64,000 bases of DNA from Vibrio sp. DW001 (GTDB lineage Bacteria; Pseudomonadota; Gammaproteobacteria; Enterobacterales; Vibrionaceae), in NCBI RefSeq assembly GCF_029016285.1, contig NZ_CP091975.1:868001-932000 (forward strand). Direction: 5' to 3'. Every line of letters starts with the position of its first letter. Position 1 is the first letter of the stretch. Both the position numbers and the translations under genes were made by a program. Shown here in pieces: positions 48,199 through 59,261 of this stretch. The notes under the pieces were generated by a model, which saw only the letters and a program-made list of their open reading frames with translations, had not been told where the DNA came from and searched no databases.

Positions 48199-49986
48199 TT
48201 ATTCTTCGATATTGACTTTTTTTAGAGTAATTGTGAATCTTGCACCTCCTAGCCCTGCGACACCGGAATAGAGATCACCGCCCATAGTCTGCATAATTTG
48301 CAAAGAGATAGACAAACCTAAGCCTAATCCATTCTTCTTCGTTGTGTAGAAAGGTTCGAAAAGATGCTGTTGGTCTTTTATTTTTAGCCCTCGGCCTGAA
48401 TCATCAATATGGATAAGTATTTCTGTCTCTGTTTCGCAAAGCGTTATTTCAACCTTTCTTGTTTCTGCGTTGGTTAACTCATCCATGGCGTTGGTCATTA
48501 GGTTAATCAAGACTTGCTCTAGATGGATCAAATTAACCTTACCAACCAGTTTGTCGTTTTCGATATGTGTGGCGAGTTGGATTTGATGCGCTCTATATTG
48601 TGGTTTTACTAACTCCATAGAAGAAATAATAATGGGATATATTTGAGCAACAACAAGTTCATCGCTGGATGTTTTCCGCGCGAAAGATTTTAACTGTTGG
48701 CTAATATTCGCCATTCTATCCGTCAATGCGGAAATTCGGGTGAGGTTATCCGTTGTTCTTTCTGGTTGGCCTCTATCTAAAAAGCGTTTGCCGTTCTCCG
48801 CGAAGCTCCTGATGGCGGCTAAGGGGTTGTTAAGTTCATGACTGATACTAGCAGACATTTGACCTAAAACGGCTAGCTTAGCCGCCTGAATAAGCTCTTC
48901 CTGTGTTTGCATTAACATAACTTCGGTCTTTTCTCTTTCGTCTATTTCCATTTGAAGTTCAGCAGTACGCTCCATAACCTGAAACTCCAATTTTTGCTTT
49001 GCTTCCATTTCTATTTGGGCAATTTGACGCTGCTTAATTTGCCGATTTCGAATCAAAAGCCATATCACAAAAACCAGCGCGTAAACTAACGTGGTTATCA
49101 TGAAGAAATCGAATAGTTGCCAAAAAAGAAGAAGGGTTGGTGCCAGTACTCTGATTTCCAATTCTTGGGAATTTAGGGGCTGTTTAGCACTGAGGTATCG
49201 ATGACTGAAAAAGACCGATGTGTTTTTTCTTATTTCACCTATTTGCGTCGAATGGTCTGTAGAGAACCCAAGACTTTCTATTTGTTTATCAAGGTAACGA
49301 CGACCTTCTGCAATCTCCGCTTTCAGGGTATCAGAGATAGAAAACAGGCTTCGATAGAGCCATTTCTCATTGCTCGACATAAATATGACGCCGTTAGGGT
49401 CGGCCGCAATAAAGTAACTGTTTTCGCTGGACCAGTTTTCTTCTATATCGCTAAGGTCTGTTTTTACCACAACAACGCCTAGTCGTTCTGCCGCGAAAAC
49501 AATAGGATATGAATAATAGAACCCCCGTTTTCCTGATGTGGAACCAAGGGCAAAATATTGCCCTCTCTGACCGTTGATAGCCTGTTGGAAATAGGGGCGA
49601 AAAGCAAAATTTCTACCGACGAAAGATTTGTCTGTATGCCAATTGTTTGAGGCGATAGTGGTGCCATCCTTATCCAAAAGGTAGGTATCAGACGCACCAA
49701 TAATCGCATTCACATTCTGTAAATATCGGTTGGTGATATCTATCTGCGCACCGTTTTGAGGGCTGGTTAATGCATCGATCAACTCGCTATCTTTTGATAA
49801 TAACTGAGGAATATAGGCGTACTTATCGAGCTGACTAGACAATTGACTCGTAAAGCGATTTAATTGAACCAGATTTTCTTCGTTTTGGTCTTCGTAAGTG
49901 GTGTGCCAGTATGCCTTGCCCCCAATTAAGATGGTAAGTAAATACAAAATAATAATAATTGAGGATATGCGTCTTAGTTTAACCAT
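48199..49986 (-). CDS. dctB: C4-dicarboxylate sensor histidine kinase DctB
   Basis: 595-residue membrane kinase: helix 1 (about 9-24), a periplasmic double-PAS (dCache) ligand domain (about 30-280) with YLLDKDGTTIASNNWHTDKSF and RPYFQQAINGQRG, helix 2 (about 284-313), a coiled coil (about 318-365), then HisKA with His383 in SASISHELNNPLAAIRSF and a HATPase domain with NLMTNAMDEL and GLGLGLSIS. Transcribed before dctD as one operon. Confidence 0.95.
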   Translation of the reverse strand: MVKLRRISSIIIILYLLTILIGGKAYWHTTYEDQNEENLVQLNRFTSQLSSQLDKYAYIPQLLSKDSELIDALTSPQNGAQIDITNRYLQNVNAIIGASDTYLLDKDGTTIASNNWHTDKSFVGRNFAFRPYFQQAINGQRGQYFALGSTSGKRGFYYSYPIVFAAERLGVVVVKTDLSDIEENWSSENSYFIAADPNGVIFMSSNEKWLYRSLFSISDTLKAEIAEGRRYLDKQIESLGFSTDHSTQIGEIRKNTSVFFSHRYLSAKQPLNSQELEIRVLAPTLLLFWQLFDFFMITTLVYALVFVIWLLIRNRQIKQRQIAQIEMEAKQKLEFQVMERTAELQMEIDEREKTEVMLMQTQEELIQAAKLAVLGQMSASISHELNNPLAAIRSFAENGKRFLDRGQPERTTDNLTRISALTDRMANISQQLKSFARKTSSDELVVAQIYPIIISSMELVKPQYRAHQIQLATHIENDKLVGKVNLIHLEQVLINLMTNAMDELTNAETRKVEITLCETETEILIHIDDSGRGLKIKDQQHLFEPFYTTKKNGLGLGLSISLQIMQTMGGDLYSGVAGLGGARFTITLKKVNIEE

Positions 49987-50213
49987 CTAAGTTTACCTAA
50001 TGAACAATTAGTTCTAGGTTAAAGGCTCCCAGAAAACTTACCAATTTAAGGGGGTAAAACAAGACAAAGATCTCTTTTTAGTCATTTTAGGAAAAAAATC
50101 ATCTCTCTCTATTGAAAAAACAGTTATTGTCCCCATTTCTGATGCGACATGGTAAAATAAGTTATAAATTTACCGATTTGTCGTCAACTTCTAGTGAGAA
50201 TTCAGAACTTCTC

Positions 50214-50242
50214 TCGACAGCTATTCGTCATATCGCTAGAAT
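50214..50242 (+). promoter_or_regulatory. sigma-70 promoter of tig
   Basis: TCGACA (50214-50219) and TAGAAT (50237-50242) are each one base from consensus and exactly 17 bases apart. Start would be near 50249, about 254 nt before the tig ATG. Confidence 0.7.
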
Positions 50243-50248
50243 GTCGCG

Positions 50249-50502
50249 TCTAAAATTTTGGTTCTGAGACTAATCGGAGATACCTTGCTCGTTACTTTGT
50301 TTCGTCAGAGTGTGAGAAAAGATATCGCTAATTAGTCCGATGCATCTCTTTCGTGAGTGAATGCTTACGAGAGTGTTTTGCATCAATTCTCGATTTAAAT
50401 CTGTACTTCAATGAAGTACGACACACGGATATGGTCATAACCTAAAGACGGTTGGTGGCTAAAATACTCAGTAATCTGAGTTAGTTTTGAGGTTTATATA
50501 TA
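50249..50502 (+). promoter_or_regulatory. structured 5' leader of tig
   Basis: Contains several helices: GACTAAT (50268-50274) with ATTAGTC (50331-50337), which overlaps and competes with ATCGGA (50273-50278) pairing TCCGAT (50336-50341); a large hairpin 50339-50384 with a GATGCA/TGCATC base and a 10-bp upper stem with a 2-nt bulge; GTACTTC-AAT-GAAGTAC (50403-50419); and ACTCAG-TAAT-CTGAGT (50466-50481). AACCT (50439-50443) can pair with AGGTT (50490-50494), which contains the tig ribosome site. I know no named RNA family for it. Confidence 0.6.
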
Positions 50503-51807
50503 ATGCAAGCTACTGTTGAAACTCTTGAAGGCCTAGAACGCCGTCTAAATATTACTGTTCCTGCTGCAAACATCGAAGATGCAGTAACAGCGGAACTTCG
50601 CAACATCGCTAAAAATCGTCGTTTCGATGGTTTTCGTAAAGGCAAAGTGCCTATGAAGATGGTTGCAAAAATGTACGGTAAAGCTGTACGTCAAGATGCT
50701 ATGGGTGAAGTTATGCAACGCCATTTCATCGAAGCGATCGTAAAAGAGAAAATCAACCCAGCGGGCGCACCTACTTTTGCTCCTGTTGAGAATGAAGCAG
50801 GAAAAGATCTGGTATTTACTGCGACTTTTGAAGTCTACCCTGAAGTAGAACTTAAGGGTTTAGAGAACATTGTTGTTGAAAAACCAACCGTGGACGTTAA
50901 CGATTCTGATGTTGATGAAATGATTGAAACGCTACGTAAGCAACAAGCTTCGTGGACAGAAGTTGATACCGCTGCAGAGGAAGGTTCTCGTGCGACTATC
51001 GATTTCATTGGTTCTATCGACGGTGAAGAGTTTGAAGGCGGAAAAGCGGATAACTTCCCTCTAGAAATGGGCCAGGGTCGTATGATTCCAGGTTTTGAAG
51101 ATGGAATTATGGGTAAAGTCAAAGGTACTGAGTTTGAAATTGACGTCGCTTTCCCAGAAGATTACCACGCTGAAAACCTAAAAGGTAAGCAAGCTAAGTT
51201 CCAAATCAAAGTGAACAAAGTTGAAACTCAGGACTTACCTGAAATCAACGACGAATTTGTTGCTAAGTTTGGTGTTTCTGAAGGTGGTGTTGACGCACTT
51301 AAAGCTGAAGTTCGCAAAAATATGGAACGTGAGCTTAAGCAAGCAATCAAAAACAAAATCAAAGAACAAGCTATTGACGGCCTAGTAAAAGAAAACAACA
51401 TCGATGTTCCTACTGCTGTTGTTGACCAAGAGATTGGTGTTTTACGTAAGCAAGCTGCACAGCGTTTTGGTGGTAACCCAGAAGCCGCCGAGCAACTTCC
51501 TCGTGAATTGTTCGAAGAACAAGCTAAGCGTCGCGTAGTGGTTGGTCTTCTTCTTGGTGAAGTAATCAAAGCTGAAGAACTAAAAGCTGACGATGAAAAA
51601 GTGAAAGCACTTATCTCTGAGATGGCGACGGCTTACGAAGATCCAACAGAAGTTGTTTCTTACTACGAGCAAAATGAAGAGATGATGAACAACATGCGTA
51701 ACGTTGCTCTAGAAGAGCAAGCTATTGACGCTATCATCGCTAAAGCTCAGGTTTCTGATAAAGAAACAAGCTTCAACGAATTAATGAACCAACAGCAGCC
51801 TGCTTAA
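50503..51807 (+). CDS. tig: trigger factor
   Basis: Ribosome-bound chaperone and prolyl isomerase that meets nascent chains. 434 residues: ribosome-binding domain (1 to about 115) with the GFRKGKVP signature (44-51), FKBP-type PPIase domain (about 155-245, [17 protein letters not shown] and [13 protein letters not shown]), and the C-terminal chaperone arms. GAGG ribosome site 10 bases before ATG, potentially paired in the leader. Followed by a terminator, then clpP. Confidence 0.98.
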   Translation: MQATVETLEGLERRLNITVPAANIEDAVTAELRNIAKNRRFDGFRKGKVPMKMVAKMYGKAVRQDAMGEVMQRHFIEAIVKEKINPAGAPTFAPVENEAGKDLVFTATFEVYPEVELKGLENIVVEKPTVDVNDSDVDEMIETLRKQQASWTEVDTAAEEGSRATIDFIGSIDGEEFEGGKADNFPLEMGQGRMIPGFEDGIMGKVKGTEFEIDVAFPEDYHAENLKGKQAKFQIKVNKVETQDLPEINDEFVAKFGVSEGGVDALKAEVRKNMERELKQAIKNKIKEQAIDGLVKENNIDVPTAVVDQEIGVLRKQAAQRFGGNPEAAEQLPRELFEEQAKRRVVVGLLLGEVIKAEELKADDEKVKALISEMATAYEDPTEVVSYYEQNEEMMNNMRNVALEEQAIDAIIAKAQVSDKETSFNELMNQQQPA

Positions 51808-51866
51808 TTTCAGGTCTGTTTGGTAGAAGCAATGTCGTGAGATGTACGCTTCTAAGTAATTAATTG

Positions 51867-51901
51867 TGGTCCGTTTGTGCATTCATTCGGACCATATTTT
51901 T
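51867..51901 (+). terminator. rho-independent terminator of tig
   Basis: TGGTCCG (51867-51873) pairs with CGGACCA (51888-51894), followed by TATTTTTA. It separates tig from clpP, so clpPX has its own promoter within 51902-52082. Confidence 0.75.
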
Positions 51902-52082
51902 ACTATTTTATATAAGTATTTTTGCGAGTGACTAAGTTGCATTGTTATCATTTTGTAACAGAAAACATGCGAAAACGTACAATTGTCAATCAATCACTTA
52001 AGAATATTTAATTTATTCTTGTTTATTCTCTAATATTGATTTAGATATTTATATAAAGCGGTAATTTTTTTAGGGATATCAA

Positions 52083-52709
52083 ATGAGCTACCAAGAAAAA
52101 AATGTAATGTCTCCGATTATTGATGCACTTGTTCCAATGGTTGTTGAGCAAACTTCCCGCGGTGAGCGTTCTTATGACATCTATTCTCGTCTACTTAAAG
52201 AACGTGTGATTTTCCTTACGGGTCAGGTTGAAGACCATATGGCGAATCTCGTTGTGGCTCAGCTATTATTCCTTGAGTCGGAAAATCCAGACAAAGATAT
52301 ATTTCTATATATCAATTCGCCAGGCGGTAGTGTTACTGCAGGCATGTCTATTTACGACACAATGCAGTTCATTAAGCCAAACATTAGTACAGTATGTATG
52401 GGGCAAGCATGCTCTATGGGTGCCTTCTTACTAGCTGGTGGTGCACAAGGTAAGCGTTACTGTTTGCCTAATTCTCGAGTGATGATTCACCAACCACTTG
52501 GCGGTTTCCAAGGTCAAGCGTCAGACATTCAGATTCACGCACAAGAAATCTTAACGATTAAGCAAAAGCTGAATAAGTTACTTGCTGAACATACAGGTCA
52601 ACCCCTTGAAGTGGTTGAAAATGATACTGACCGTGACAACTTTATGTCTGCGGATCAGGCGGTTGAATACGGATTAGTGGATGCGATACTCAATCATCGA
52701 GGCGAATAG
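52083..52709 (+). CDS. clpP: ATP-dependent Clp protease proteolytic subunit
   Basis: Serine peptidase forming the double heptameric chamber. 208 residues with the catalytic triad Ser111 (GQACSMGAF), His136 (MIHQPLGG) and Asp185, and a short propeptide before about residue 15, as in E. coli. clpX follows after 99 bases on the same strand, the normal clpPX operon. Confidence 0.98.
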   Translation: MSYQEKNVMSPIIDALVPMVVEQTSRGERSYDIYSRLLKERVIFLTGQVEDHMANLVVAQLLFLESENPDKDIFLYINSPGGSVTAGMSIYDTMQFIKPNISTVCMGQACSMGAFLLAGGAQGKRYCLPNSRVMIHQPLGGFQGQASDIQIHAQEILTIKQKLNKLLAEHTGQPLEVVENDTDRDNFMSADQAVEYGLVDAILNHRGE

Positions 52710-52808
52710 AACGTAAGCACCTACAATTAGTAGACTTATGTTTTACAAGAAAATCGATGAGATTTGATATACACTCAATCTATAAGGTAAAGGCTAAGAG
52801 GTTAGCGA

Positions 52809-54092
52809 ATGACAGATAAAAGCAAAGAGAGCAGCGGCGGAAAATTACTGTATTGCTCTTTCTGCGGTAAGAGCCAGCACGAAGTTCGCAAGCTAATTGC
52901 AGGTCCTTCGGTTTACGTCTGTGATGAATGTGTCGACTTATGTAACGATATCATTCGTGAAGAGATTAAAGATGTTCTGCCGAAGAAAGAGTCAGAAGCA
53001 CTACCGACTCCGCGCAATATCCGTGAACACCTTGACGATTATGTAATTGGTCAAGATTACGCTAAGAAAGTGTTAGCAGTTGCGGTCTATAATCACTACA
53101 AACGTTTACGTAATGGCGATACCACAGCAGAAGGTGTGGAATTGGGTAAAAGTAACATCTTGCTTATCGGCCCAACAGGCAGCGGTAAAACATTGTTAGC
53201 AGAAACGCTTGCTCGTTTCCTAGACGTTCCGTTTACTATGGCTGATGCAACTACACTAACCGAAGCCGGTTATGTTGGTGAAGATGTTGAAAATATCATC
53301 CAAAAGCTTCTACAAAAATGTGATTATGATGTCGCTAAAGCGGAGCGCGGAATCGTTTATATCGATGAGATCGACAAGATTTCTCGTAAAGCTGAGAATC
53401 CGTCAATTACACGTGATGTTTCGGGCGAAGGTGTTCAACAAGCACTTCTAAAGCTGGTTGAAGGTACCGTTGCTTCCGTTCCTCCTCAAGGGGGCCGTAA
53501 GCACCCACAACAAGAGTTTTTGCAGGTAGATACCTCTAAGATTCTGTTTATTTGTGGTGGTGCATTTTCAGGCCTTGATAAAGTAATCGAACAACGTGTT
53601 TCAACGGGTTCAGGTATTGGTTTTGGTGCTGAAGTTCGTTCAAAAGACGAGACTAAAACGGTCGGTGAATTGTTTAAACAAGTGGAACCGGAAGATCTAG
53701 TTAAGTACGGTTTAATTCCAGAATTTATTGGTCGTTTACCAGTGACTACAACGCTAACTGAACTTGATGAAGAAGCGTTGATTCAGATATTGTGTGTGCC
53801 TAAGAATGCGCTTACTAAGCAATACGCAGCACTATTTGAGATAGAAAATACTGAACTTGAGTTCCGTGAAGATGCACTTAAAGCCATTGCCAAAAAAGCA
53901 ATGGAGCGTAAGACAGGTGCACGTGGTCTACGCTCTATTCTTGAAAGTGTATTGCTTGAGACTATGTATGAGCTGCCATCGTCTACAGACGTAAGTAAAG
54001 TTGTAATAGATGAATCGGTTATTAACGGTGAATCTGAGCCTTTACTTATCTATGACGGAAAAGAGAATCAAGCGGCTGGTGCTGAGTCATAA
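52809..54092 (+). CDS. clpX: Clp protease ATP-binding subunit ClpX
   Basis: AAA+ unfoldase that feeds ClpP and recognises ssrA and other tags. 427 residues: zinc-binding domain with C16, C19, C38, C41; Walker A GPTGSGKT (121-128); the pore loop GYVGED; Walker [11 protein letters not shown]; and the IGF loop ([10 protein letters not shown]) that docks on ClpP. Ends in a strong terminator. Confidence 0.98.
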   Translation: MTDKSKESSGGKLLYCSFCGKSQHEVRKLIAGPSVYVCDECVDLCNDIIREEIKDVLPKKESEALPTPRNIREHLDDYVIGQDYAKKVLAVAVYNHYKRLRNGDTTAEGVELGKSNILLIGPTGSGKTLLAETLARFLDVPFTMADATTLTEAGYVGEDVENIIQKLLQKCDYDVAKAERGIVYIDEIDKISRKAENPSITRDVSGEGVQQALLKLVEGTVASVPPQGGRKHPQQEFLQVDTSKILFICGGAFSGLDKVIEQRVSTGSGIGFGAEVRSKDETKTVGELFKQVEPEDLVKYGLIPEFIGRLPVTTTLTELDEEALIQILCVPKNALTKQYAALFEIENTELEFREDALKAIAKKAMERKTGARGLRSILESVLLETMYELPSSTDVSKVVIDESVINGESEPLLIYDGKENQAAGAES

Positions 54093-54120
54093 GTATCACG
54101 ATTTACTTGCACTAAAATTT

Positions 54121-54155
54121 AAAAAGGGAGATACGTTGTATCTCCCTTTTTTTAC
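54121..54155 (+). terminator. rho-independent terminator of clpPX
   Basis: AAAAAGGGAGATAC-GTT-GTATCTCCCTTTTTTT. Confidence 0.95.
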
Positions 54156-54225
54156 CTATTTTTTATATAAAACGTCATTTTAATCGCCCGAAGCCTTTAA
54201 AATGCCTCTTTTTTTTGATCACTTG

Positions 54226-54253
54226 TTGAATCCAATCAATTAGACCCCATATA
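54226..54253 (+). promoter_or_regulatory. sigma-32 heat-shock promoter of lon
   Basis: TTGAAT (54226-54231), 13 bases, then CCCCATATA (54245-54253), a perfect sigma-32 -10 element like that of E. coli lon. Transcription would start about 25 bases before lon. Confidence 0.85.
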
Positions 54254-54286
54254 CTTTTCATAAGAAAAACGGATAGAGAGAAAAAT

Positions 54287-56638
54287 ATGAACTTGGAGCG
54301 TTCCGAACGTATCGAGATTCCAGTATTACCGCTGCGTGATGTTGTGGTATATCCGCATATGGTTATTCCTTTGTTTGTTGGCCGTGAAAAGTCGATCAGT
54401 TGCTTAGAATCAGCAATGGATAACAACAAGCAAGTTTTATTGGTCGCACAAAAAGAAGCGGATACCGATGAACCCGTTATCGATGATCTATTTGATATCG
54501 GTACTGTTGCGACGATTCTTCAACTGCTTAAGCTACCTGATGGCACAGTAAAAGTGCTCGTTGAAGGACAGCAGCGAGCTAAAATTCACCAATTTAAAGA
54601 AAACGAATTCTTTCTTGCGGATGCTGAGTACTTAACGACACCTGAACTTGATGAAAAAGAGCAGGAAGTGATAGTACGTAGTGCAATTAATCAGTTTGAA
54701 GGCTTTATTAAACTGAATAAAAAAATTCCACCAGAAGTGCTGACGTCATTAAATGGGATAGAAGAGGCGACACGCTTAGCCGACACTATTGCCGCGCACA
54801 TGCCGTTAAAACTGACAGAAAAGCAGCAAGTCTTAGAGATTATAGATGTCAATGAACGTCTGGAATTTCTAATGGGTCAAATGGAGTCAGAAATTGACCT
54901 GCTTCAGGTAGAAAAACGAATTCGTGGCCGCGTGAAGAAGCAGATGGAGAAATCACAGCGCGAGTACTATCTGAACGAGCAAATGAAGGCGATTCAGAAA
55001 GAACTCGGCGACATGGATGATGCTCCGGATGAATTTGAAACACTTAAGAAAAAGATTGAAGAAGCTAAGATGCCAACTGAAGCCCGTGAAAAAACCGAGC
55101 AAGAGTTGCAAAAACTGAAGATGATGTCTCCAATGTCGGCAGAAGCGACAGTGGTCAGAAGTTACATCGATTGGATGGTTGGCGTTCCTTGGGCGAAACG
55201 GTCTAAGGTGAAGAGAAACCTGACTAAAGCTGAAGAAGTGCTTAATGAAGATCATTATGGTCTAGAGCGTGTAAAAGAACGTATTCTCGAGTATTTGGCG
55301 GTTCAAACTAGAATCAACAAGTTAAAAGGCCCAATCCTTTGTCTTGTGGGGCCTCCGGGCGTTGGTAAAACGTCTCTAGGTCAGTCTATTGCGTCTGCAA
55401 CGGGTCGTAAGTACGTGCGTATGGCGCTCGGTGGCGTTCGTGATGAAGCGGAAATCCGAGGTCATCGCAGAACCTACATTGGTTCTCTGCCGGGTAAGAT
55501 AATACAGAAGATGTCTAAAGTAGGGGTTAAGAACCCATTATTCTTGCTTGATGAAATTGACAAAATGTCTTCAGATATGCGTGGCGATCCGTCGTCAGCA
55601 TTATTGGAAGTATTAGACCCAGAACAAAACAACGCCTTTAACGATCATTATTTAGAAGTAGATTATGACCTATCAGACGTGATGTTTGTTGCGACGTCGA
55701 ATTCGATGGATATACCTGGACCGCTATTGGACCGTATGGAAGTGATCCGTCTTTCTGGCTATACCGAAGACGAAAAACTGAATATCGCTAAGCGTCATCT
55801 ACTGGAAAAACAGATGACGCGAAATGGGCTTAAAACCAACGAAGTAACCATTGAAGATTCTGCGATCGTAGGCATTATCAGATTTTACACTCGCGAGGCT
55901 GGTGTTCGTAGTTTAGAAAGAGAAATTTCGAAGATTTGCCGTAAAGCAGTGAAGAATATCTTGTTAGATAGCTCAATAAAACAGGTCGTTGTTAATATAG
56001 ATAACCTGAAAGATTACTTAGGCGTGCAGCGTTGCGATTATGGCAAAGCAGACGAAAGTAACCGTATTGGTCAAGTTACCGGTCTTGCATGGACATCAGT
56101 CGGTGGTGATCTACTTACTATCGAAACTGAGGCAATGCCAGGCAAGGGTAAGTTAACTCAAACGGGGTCTCTTGGCGAGGTAATGCAAGAATCTATACAA
56201 GCAGCGATGACCGTGGTGCGCTCTCGTGCGAGTCGGTTGGGTATTAACGAAGATTTTTATGAGAAACGTGACGTTCACGTTCACGTACCAGAAGGTGCTA
56301 CACCTAAAGATGGTCCAAGTGCGGGTATCGCAATGTGTACTGCGCTTGTTTCCAGTTTAACAGGTAACCCAGTGCGCGCCGAAGTGGCGATGACAGGTGA
56401 AATTACGCTGCGTGGTGAAGTTCTTCCAATTGGTGGATTAAAGGAAAAACTTCTTGCTGCTCATCGAGGTGGAATTAAAATCGTTCTCATCCCGAAAGAC
56501 AATGAACGTGATTTAGAAGAGATTCCTGACAACGTTATTGCCGATTTAGTCGTTAAGCCAGTGCAGTGGATTGATGAAGTTTTAGCCATTGCATTAGAGA
56601 AAGACCCTTCTGGTTTTACGGTTGAGTCCTCAAAATAG
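54287..56638 (+). CDS. lon: ATP-dependent protease Lon
   Basis: Homohexameric AAA+ serine protease that removes misfolded and regulatory proteins. 783 residues: N-terminal substrate domain (1 to about 305), AAA+ domain with GPPGVGKTS (about 354-362) and [10 protein letters not shown], and the protease domain with catalytic Ser in [10 protein letters not shown] (about 678) and Lys in [14 protein letters not shown] (about 721). Heat-shock promoter and own terminator, so it is one transcription unit. Confidence 0.98.
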   Translation: MNLERSERIEIPVLPLRDVVVYPHMVIPLFVGREKSISCLESAMDNNKQVLLVAQKEADTDEPVIDDLFDIGTVATILQLLKLPDGTVKVLVEGQQRAKIHQFKENEFFLADAEYLTTPELDEKEQEVIVRSAINQFEGFIKLNKKIPPEVLTSLNGIEEATRLADTIAAHMPLKLTEKQQVLEIIDVNERLEFLMGQMESEIDLLQVEKRIRGRVKKQMEKSQREYYLNEQMKAIQKELGDMDDAPDEFETLKKKIEEAKMPTEAREKTEQELQKLKMMSPMSAEATVVRSYIDWMVGVPWAKRSKVKRNLTKAEEVLNEDHYGLERVKERILEYLAVQTRINKLKGPILCLVGPPGVGKTSLGQSIASATGRKYVRMALGGVRDEAEIRGHRRTYIGSLPGKIIQKMSKVGVKNPLFLLDEIDKMSSDMRGDPSSALLEVLDPEQNNAFNDHYLEVDYDLSDVMFVATSNSMDIPGPLLDRMEVIRLSGYTEDEKLNIAKRHLLEKQMTRNGLKTNEVTIEDSAIVGIIRFYTREAGVRSLEREISKICRKAVKNILLDSSIKQVVVNIDNLKDYLGVQRCDYGKADESNRIGQVTGLAWTSVGGDLLTIETEAMPGKGKLTQTGSLGEVMQESIQAAMTVVRSRASRLGINEDFYEKRDVHVHVPEGATPKDGPSAGIAMCTALVSSLTGNPVRAEVAMTGEITLRGEVLPIGGLKEKLLAAHRGGIKIVLIPKDNERDLEEIPDNVIADLVVKPVQWIDEVLAIALEKDPSGFTVESSK

Positions 56639-56667
56639 TGACGTGTAGCAAAAATAAGTAAAGAATT

Positions 56668-56707
56668 ACGCTGACAAGGTATAAAAATACTTGTCAGCGT
56701 TTTTTTT
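56668..56707 (+). terminator. rho-independent terminator of lon
   Basis: ACGCTGACAAG / CTTGTCAGCGT, 11-bp stem with an AT-rich loop, followed by eight T. Confidence 0.95.
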
Positions 56708-56840
56708 GGAGGCTAACGTTACAACCTGTGACTCTAAGCTATATTCCTAAAGGCTTAGAGATAAAATTTAAAATAATCAAATGGAACGAATGTTACCTAA
56801 CTAAAAATATAACTGGTAACGCATTAAGGGGAACAAAAAA

Positions 56841-57113
56841 GTGAACAAAACTCAATTAGTAGAAAAAATCGCGGAAAATGCAGATATTTCAAAAGCGTCA
56901 GCTGGCCGTGCATTAGATGCAGTAATTGAAGCAGTAACAGAAACACTTAAGGCTGATGAGCAAGTTGCTCTTGTTGGCTTTGGTACTTTTAGCGTTCGTA
57001 CACGTGCAGCTCGCACTGGTCGTAACCCTAAAACTGGTGAAGAGATTCAAATTGCAGAAGCTAAAGTACCAGCTTTTAAAGCAGGTAAAGCTCTTAAAGA
57101 AGCTTGTAACTAA
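56841..57113 (+). CDS. hupB: DNA-binding protein HU-beta
   Basis: 90-residue histone-like protein that bends and packs DNA as a homo- or heterodimer. [22 protein letters not shown] start, and the DNA-binding arm [41 protein letters not shown] start with GGGGAA upstream. Downstream of lon as in E. coli. Confidence 0.98.
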   Translation: MNKTQLVEKIAENADISKASAGRALDAVIEAVTETLKADEQVALVGFGTFSVRTRAARTGRNPKTGEEIQIAEAKVPAFKAGKALKEACN

Positions 57114-57152
57114 AAACGATTCGTTACTCTTTTCTATACAAGACTCTTAAAT

Positions 57153-57187
57153 ATGCGCATCTCAACACTGGTGCGCATTTCTTTTTC
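57153..57187 (+). terminator. rho-independent terminator of hupB
   Basis: ATGCGCA (57153-57159) pairs with TGCGCAT (57172-57178), then TTCTTTTTC. Confidence 0.8.
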
Positions 57188-57265
57188 TGATATCATCGAA
57201 CATCTCAATTTTCATACTGGGCACAGGTAATATTTCCTGCTCAATCTGCGGAGTAAAATAAGATT

Positions 57266-59131
57266 ATGATGGAGCGATTACGCGAAGGCGTAAACAGTAT
57301 CGCGGTTAAGATTATTCTTGGTCTAATTATCCTTTCTTTTGTATTTGCAGGTGTAGGTAGCTACATCGTAGGTGGTGGCAACAATGCTGCTGCTAAAGTG
57401 AATAATACAGAGATTGGTCGTGGTGCGTTTGAACAAGCCTACACAAATGAACGTAACCGTATGCAATCACAAATGGGTGATTACTTTGCTAGCTTATTAG
57501 CTGACCCAACTTACGTTCAGTCTTTCCGTAAATCAATTCTCGATCGCATGGTAAATGAGTTGCTTTTAGAACAGTATGCCGACTCTTTAGGTTTGCGTAT
57601 TAGTGATAAGCAGATTCGCCAGCAGATAATTGATATGCCGGAATTCCAAAATGACGGTCAATTTGATCAAGAGGTGTACGCTGCTACGCTTCGCCGTGCT
57701 GGTTACGACGCAGATAGCTTTGCTGAGTACTTGCGCAGAGACCTGACGCGTCAACAGGTTTTGTTTGCCCTACAAGGCAGCGAGTTTTCACTTGAAAGTG
57801 AAGTCGCTACCCAGAGCCAATTATTAACTCAAACCCGAGATATTCGTTCGATTCTATTAAGTATCGAAGAATACGCTAAGGATGTTGAGTTTACGGACGA
57901 AGAGCTGCAAGCGTATTACAACGAAAATCCACGCAACTATACTCGCCCAGAGCAAGTCAAAGTTGCCTACGTTGAGTTGTCAGCACAAGAGCTTCAATCT
58001 CAGGTGACGGTATCTAAAGAACAAGCTCAAACTTACTATCAAGACAACTTAGATAAGTATTCCTCTATCGAGCAGCGTCAACTTAGCCATATTCTGGTTC
58101 AAGGTGATGACGAGGCAAAAGCTCAGGCTATTCTTGCTGAACTTAATGCGGGTGCTGATTTTGTTGAGTTAGCCAAAACCAAATCTGAAGATATTGGTAG
58201 TTCAGAAGAGGGCGGTTCACTTGGTTGGATAGAAAAAGATGTGATGGACCCTGATTTTGAAACAGCCGCGTTTGCTCTGCAAAATGTGGGTGACACAACA
58301 GGGTTAGTTAAATCGGCATTTGGCTATCATATTATCAAACTGGATGCGCTGAAAAGTGCAGAAGCAACACCATTTGCTGATGTTGAAGCCGAGATAAAAG
58401 TCGAAATTGCTGGGCAAGAAGCGGTAGAACGTTTCTATGCAATGCAAACCGAATTAGAGAAAGTCGCGTTTGAGTACCCTGATTCTTTAGACGATTCTGC
58501 TCAAGTGGTCAATCAACCAATCAAAACCACAGATTTTATTTCACGTGTAGATGCGCCAGAAATCCTGCTGACTCCTGCGGTAATGCAAGCAATTCTTAGT
58601 GCTGATGTGAAAGACGACGGACTTAATTCAGATGTTATCGAAGTCGCACCAGAACATGTGATTGTGGTTCGTGTAGAAGATACCCGAGACGAAACGGTAT
58701 TACCATTTGATGAAGTGAAAGCTCAAGTCGAATCAGAGTTAGAACTCGTTAAAGGTGAACAAAAAGCGTTAGACGTTGCTAACTCGGTTATGCAAGCGTT
58801 GAAAGAGGGTGATGAATCTGTCGTTAGTTCAAATGGCCTTGAGTTTGGTGATATTGAGACAATCGATCGCCGCTCACCACTTGCACAAACGGTGTTTGCA
58901 TTAACCAAGCCGGAAGATAGCAATAAGACTTACGCTCAAACGACTGACTTGGAAAGAAACATCGTTATTGTTGAACTAAGTCAAGTCAACGTAAACCAAG
59001 ACGATAGTTTCAATACTCAGATCGCGGCTCAGTTAGTTCGCACTGGTTCTCAGCAAGATCTCGCCGCAGTCGTGAGTACGCTGCGTGAAGAGGCTGATAT
59101 TGAGTACTACGTGGTGGATTCTCAACCGTAG
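57266..59131 (+). CDS. ppiD: periplasmic folding chaperone PpiD
   Basis: Membrane-anchored chaperone near the Sec translocon. 621 residues: one N-terminal helix (about 16-34), a SurA-like chaperone region (about 40-225), and a parvulin domain (about 265-360: QRQLSHILVQ, EEGGSLGWIEKDVM, SAFGYHIIKLD), which lacks strong isomerase activity in E. coli. Starts MMERLREGVNS, as in the E. coli homologue. Follows hupB in the usual order. Confidence 0.96.
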   Translation: MMERLREGVNSIAVKIILGLIILSFVFAGVGSYIVGGGNNAAAKVNNTEIGRGAFEQAYTNERNRMQSQMGDYFASLLADPTYVQSFRKSILDRMVNELLLEQYADSLGLRISDKQIRQQIIDMPEFQNDGQFDQEVYAATLRRAGYDADSFAEYLRRDLTRQQVLFALQGSEFSLESEVATQSQLLTQTRDIRSILLSIEEYAKDVEFTDEELQAYYNENPRNYTRPEQVKVAYVELSAQELQSQVTVSKEQAQTYYQDNLDKYSSIEQRQLSHILVQGDDEAKAQAILAELNAGADFVELAKTKSEDIGSSEEGGSLGWIEKDVMDPDFETAAFALQNVGDTTGLVKSAFGYHIIKLDALKSAEATPFADVEAEIKVEIAGQEAVERFYAMQTELEKVAFEYPDSLDDSAQVVNQPIKTTDFISRVDAPEILLTPAVMQAILSADVKDDGLNSDVIEVAPEHVIVVRVEDTRDETVLPFDEVKAQVESELELVKGEQKALDVANSVMQALKEGDESVVSSNGLEFGDIETIDRRSPLAQTVFALTKPEDSNKTYAQTTDLERNIVIVELSQVNVNQDDSFNTQIAAQLVRTGSQQDLAAVVSTLREEADIEYYVVDSQP

Positions 59132-59156
59132 TTAAATGTATTGAAATGATACAAAA

Positions 59157-59185
59157 ACAGGCCGCTTTTGCGGCCTGTTCTATTT
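59157..59185 (+). terminator. terminator of ppiD
   Basis: ACAGGCCGC-TTTT-GCGGCCTGT, perfect 9-bp GC-rich stem, with a poor T tract (TCTATTTC). Confidence 0.75.
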
Positions 59186-59261
59186 CTAGTTCAAAGCTAA
59201 AGACAATATACGCAGTATCTCTAATCATATGGATTCCTAACTAACCTCAAAAGGAAATTCT

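Larger units (their letters stand above)
49987..50502. other. dctB-tig intergenic region
   Basis: 516 bases with no convincing ORF. Left part holds the divergent dctB promoter; right part holds a strong tig promoter (50214-50242) and a structured leader of about 250 nt, listed separately. Confidence 0.8.
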
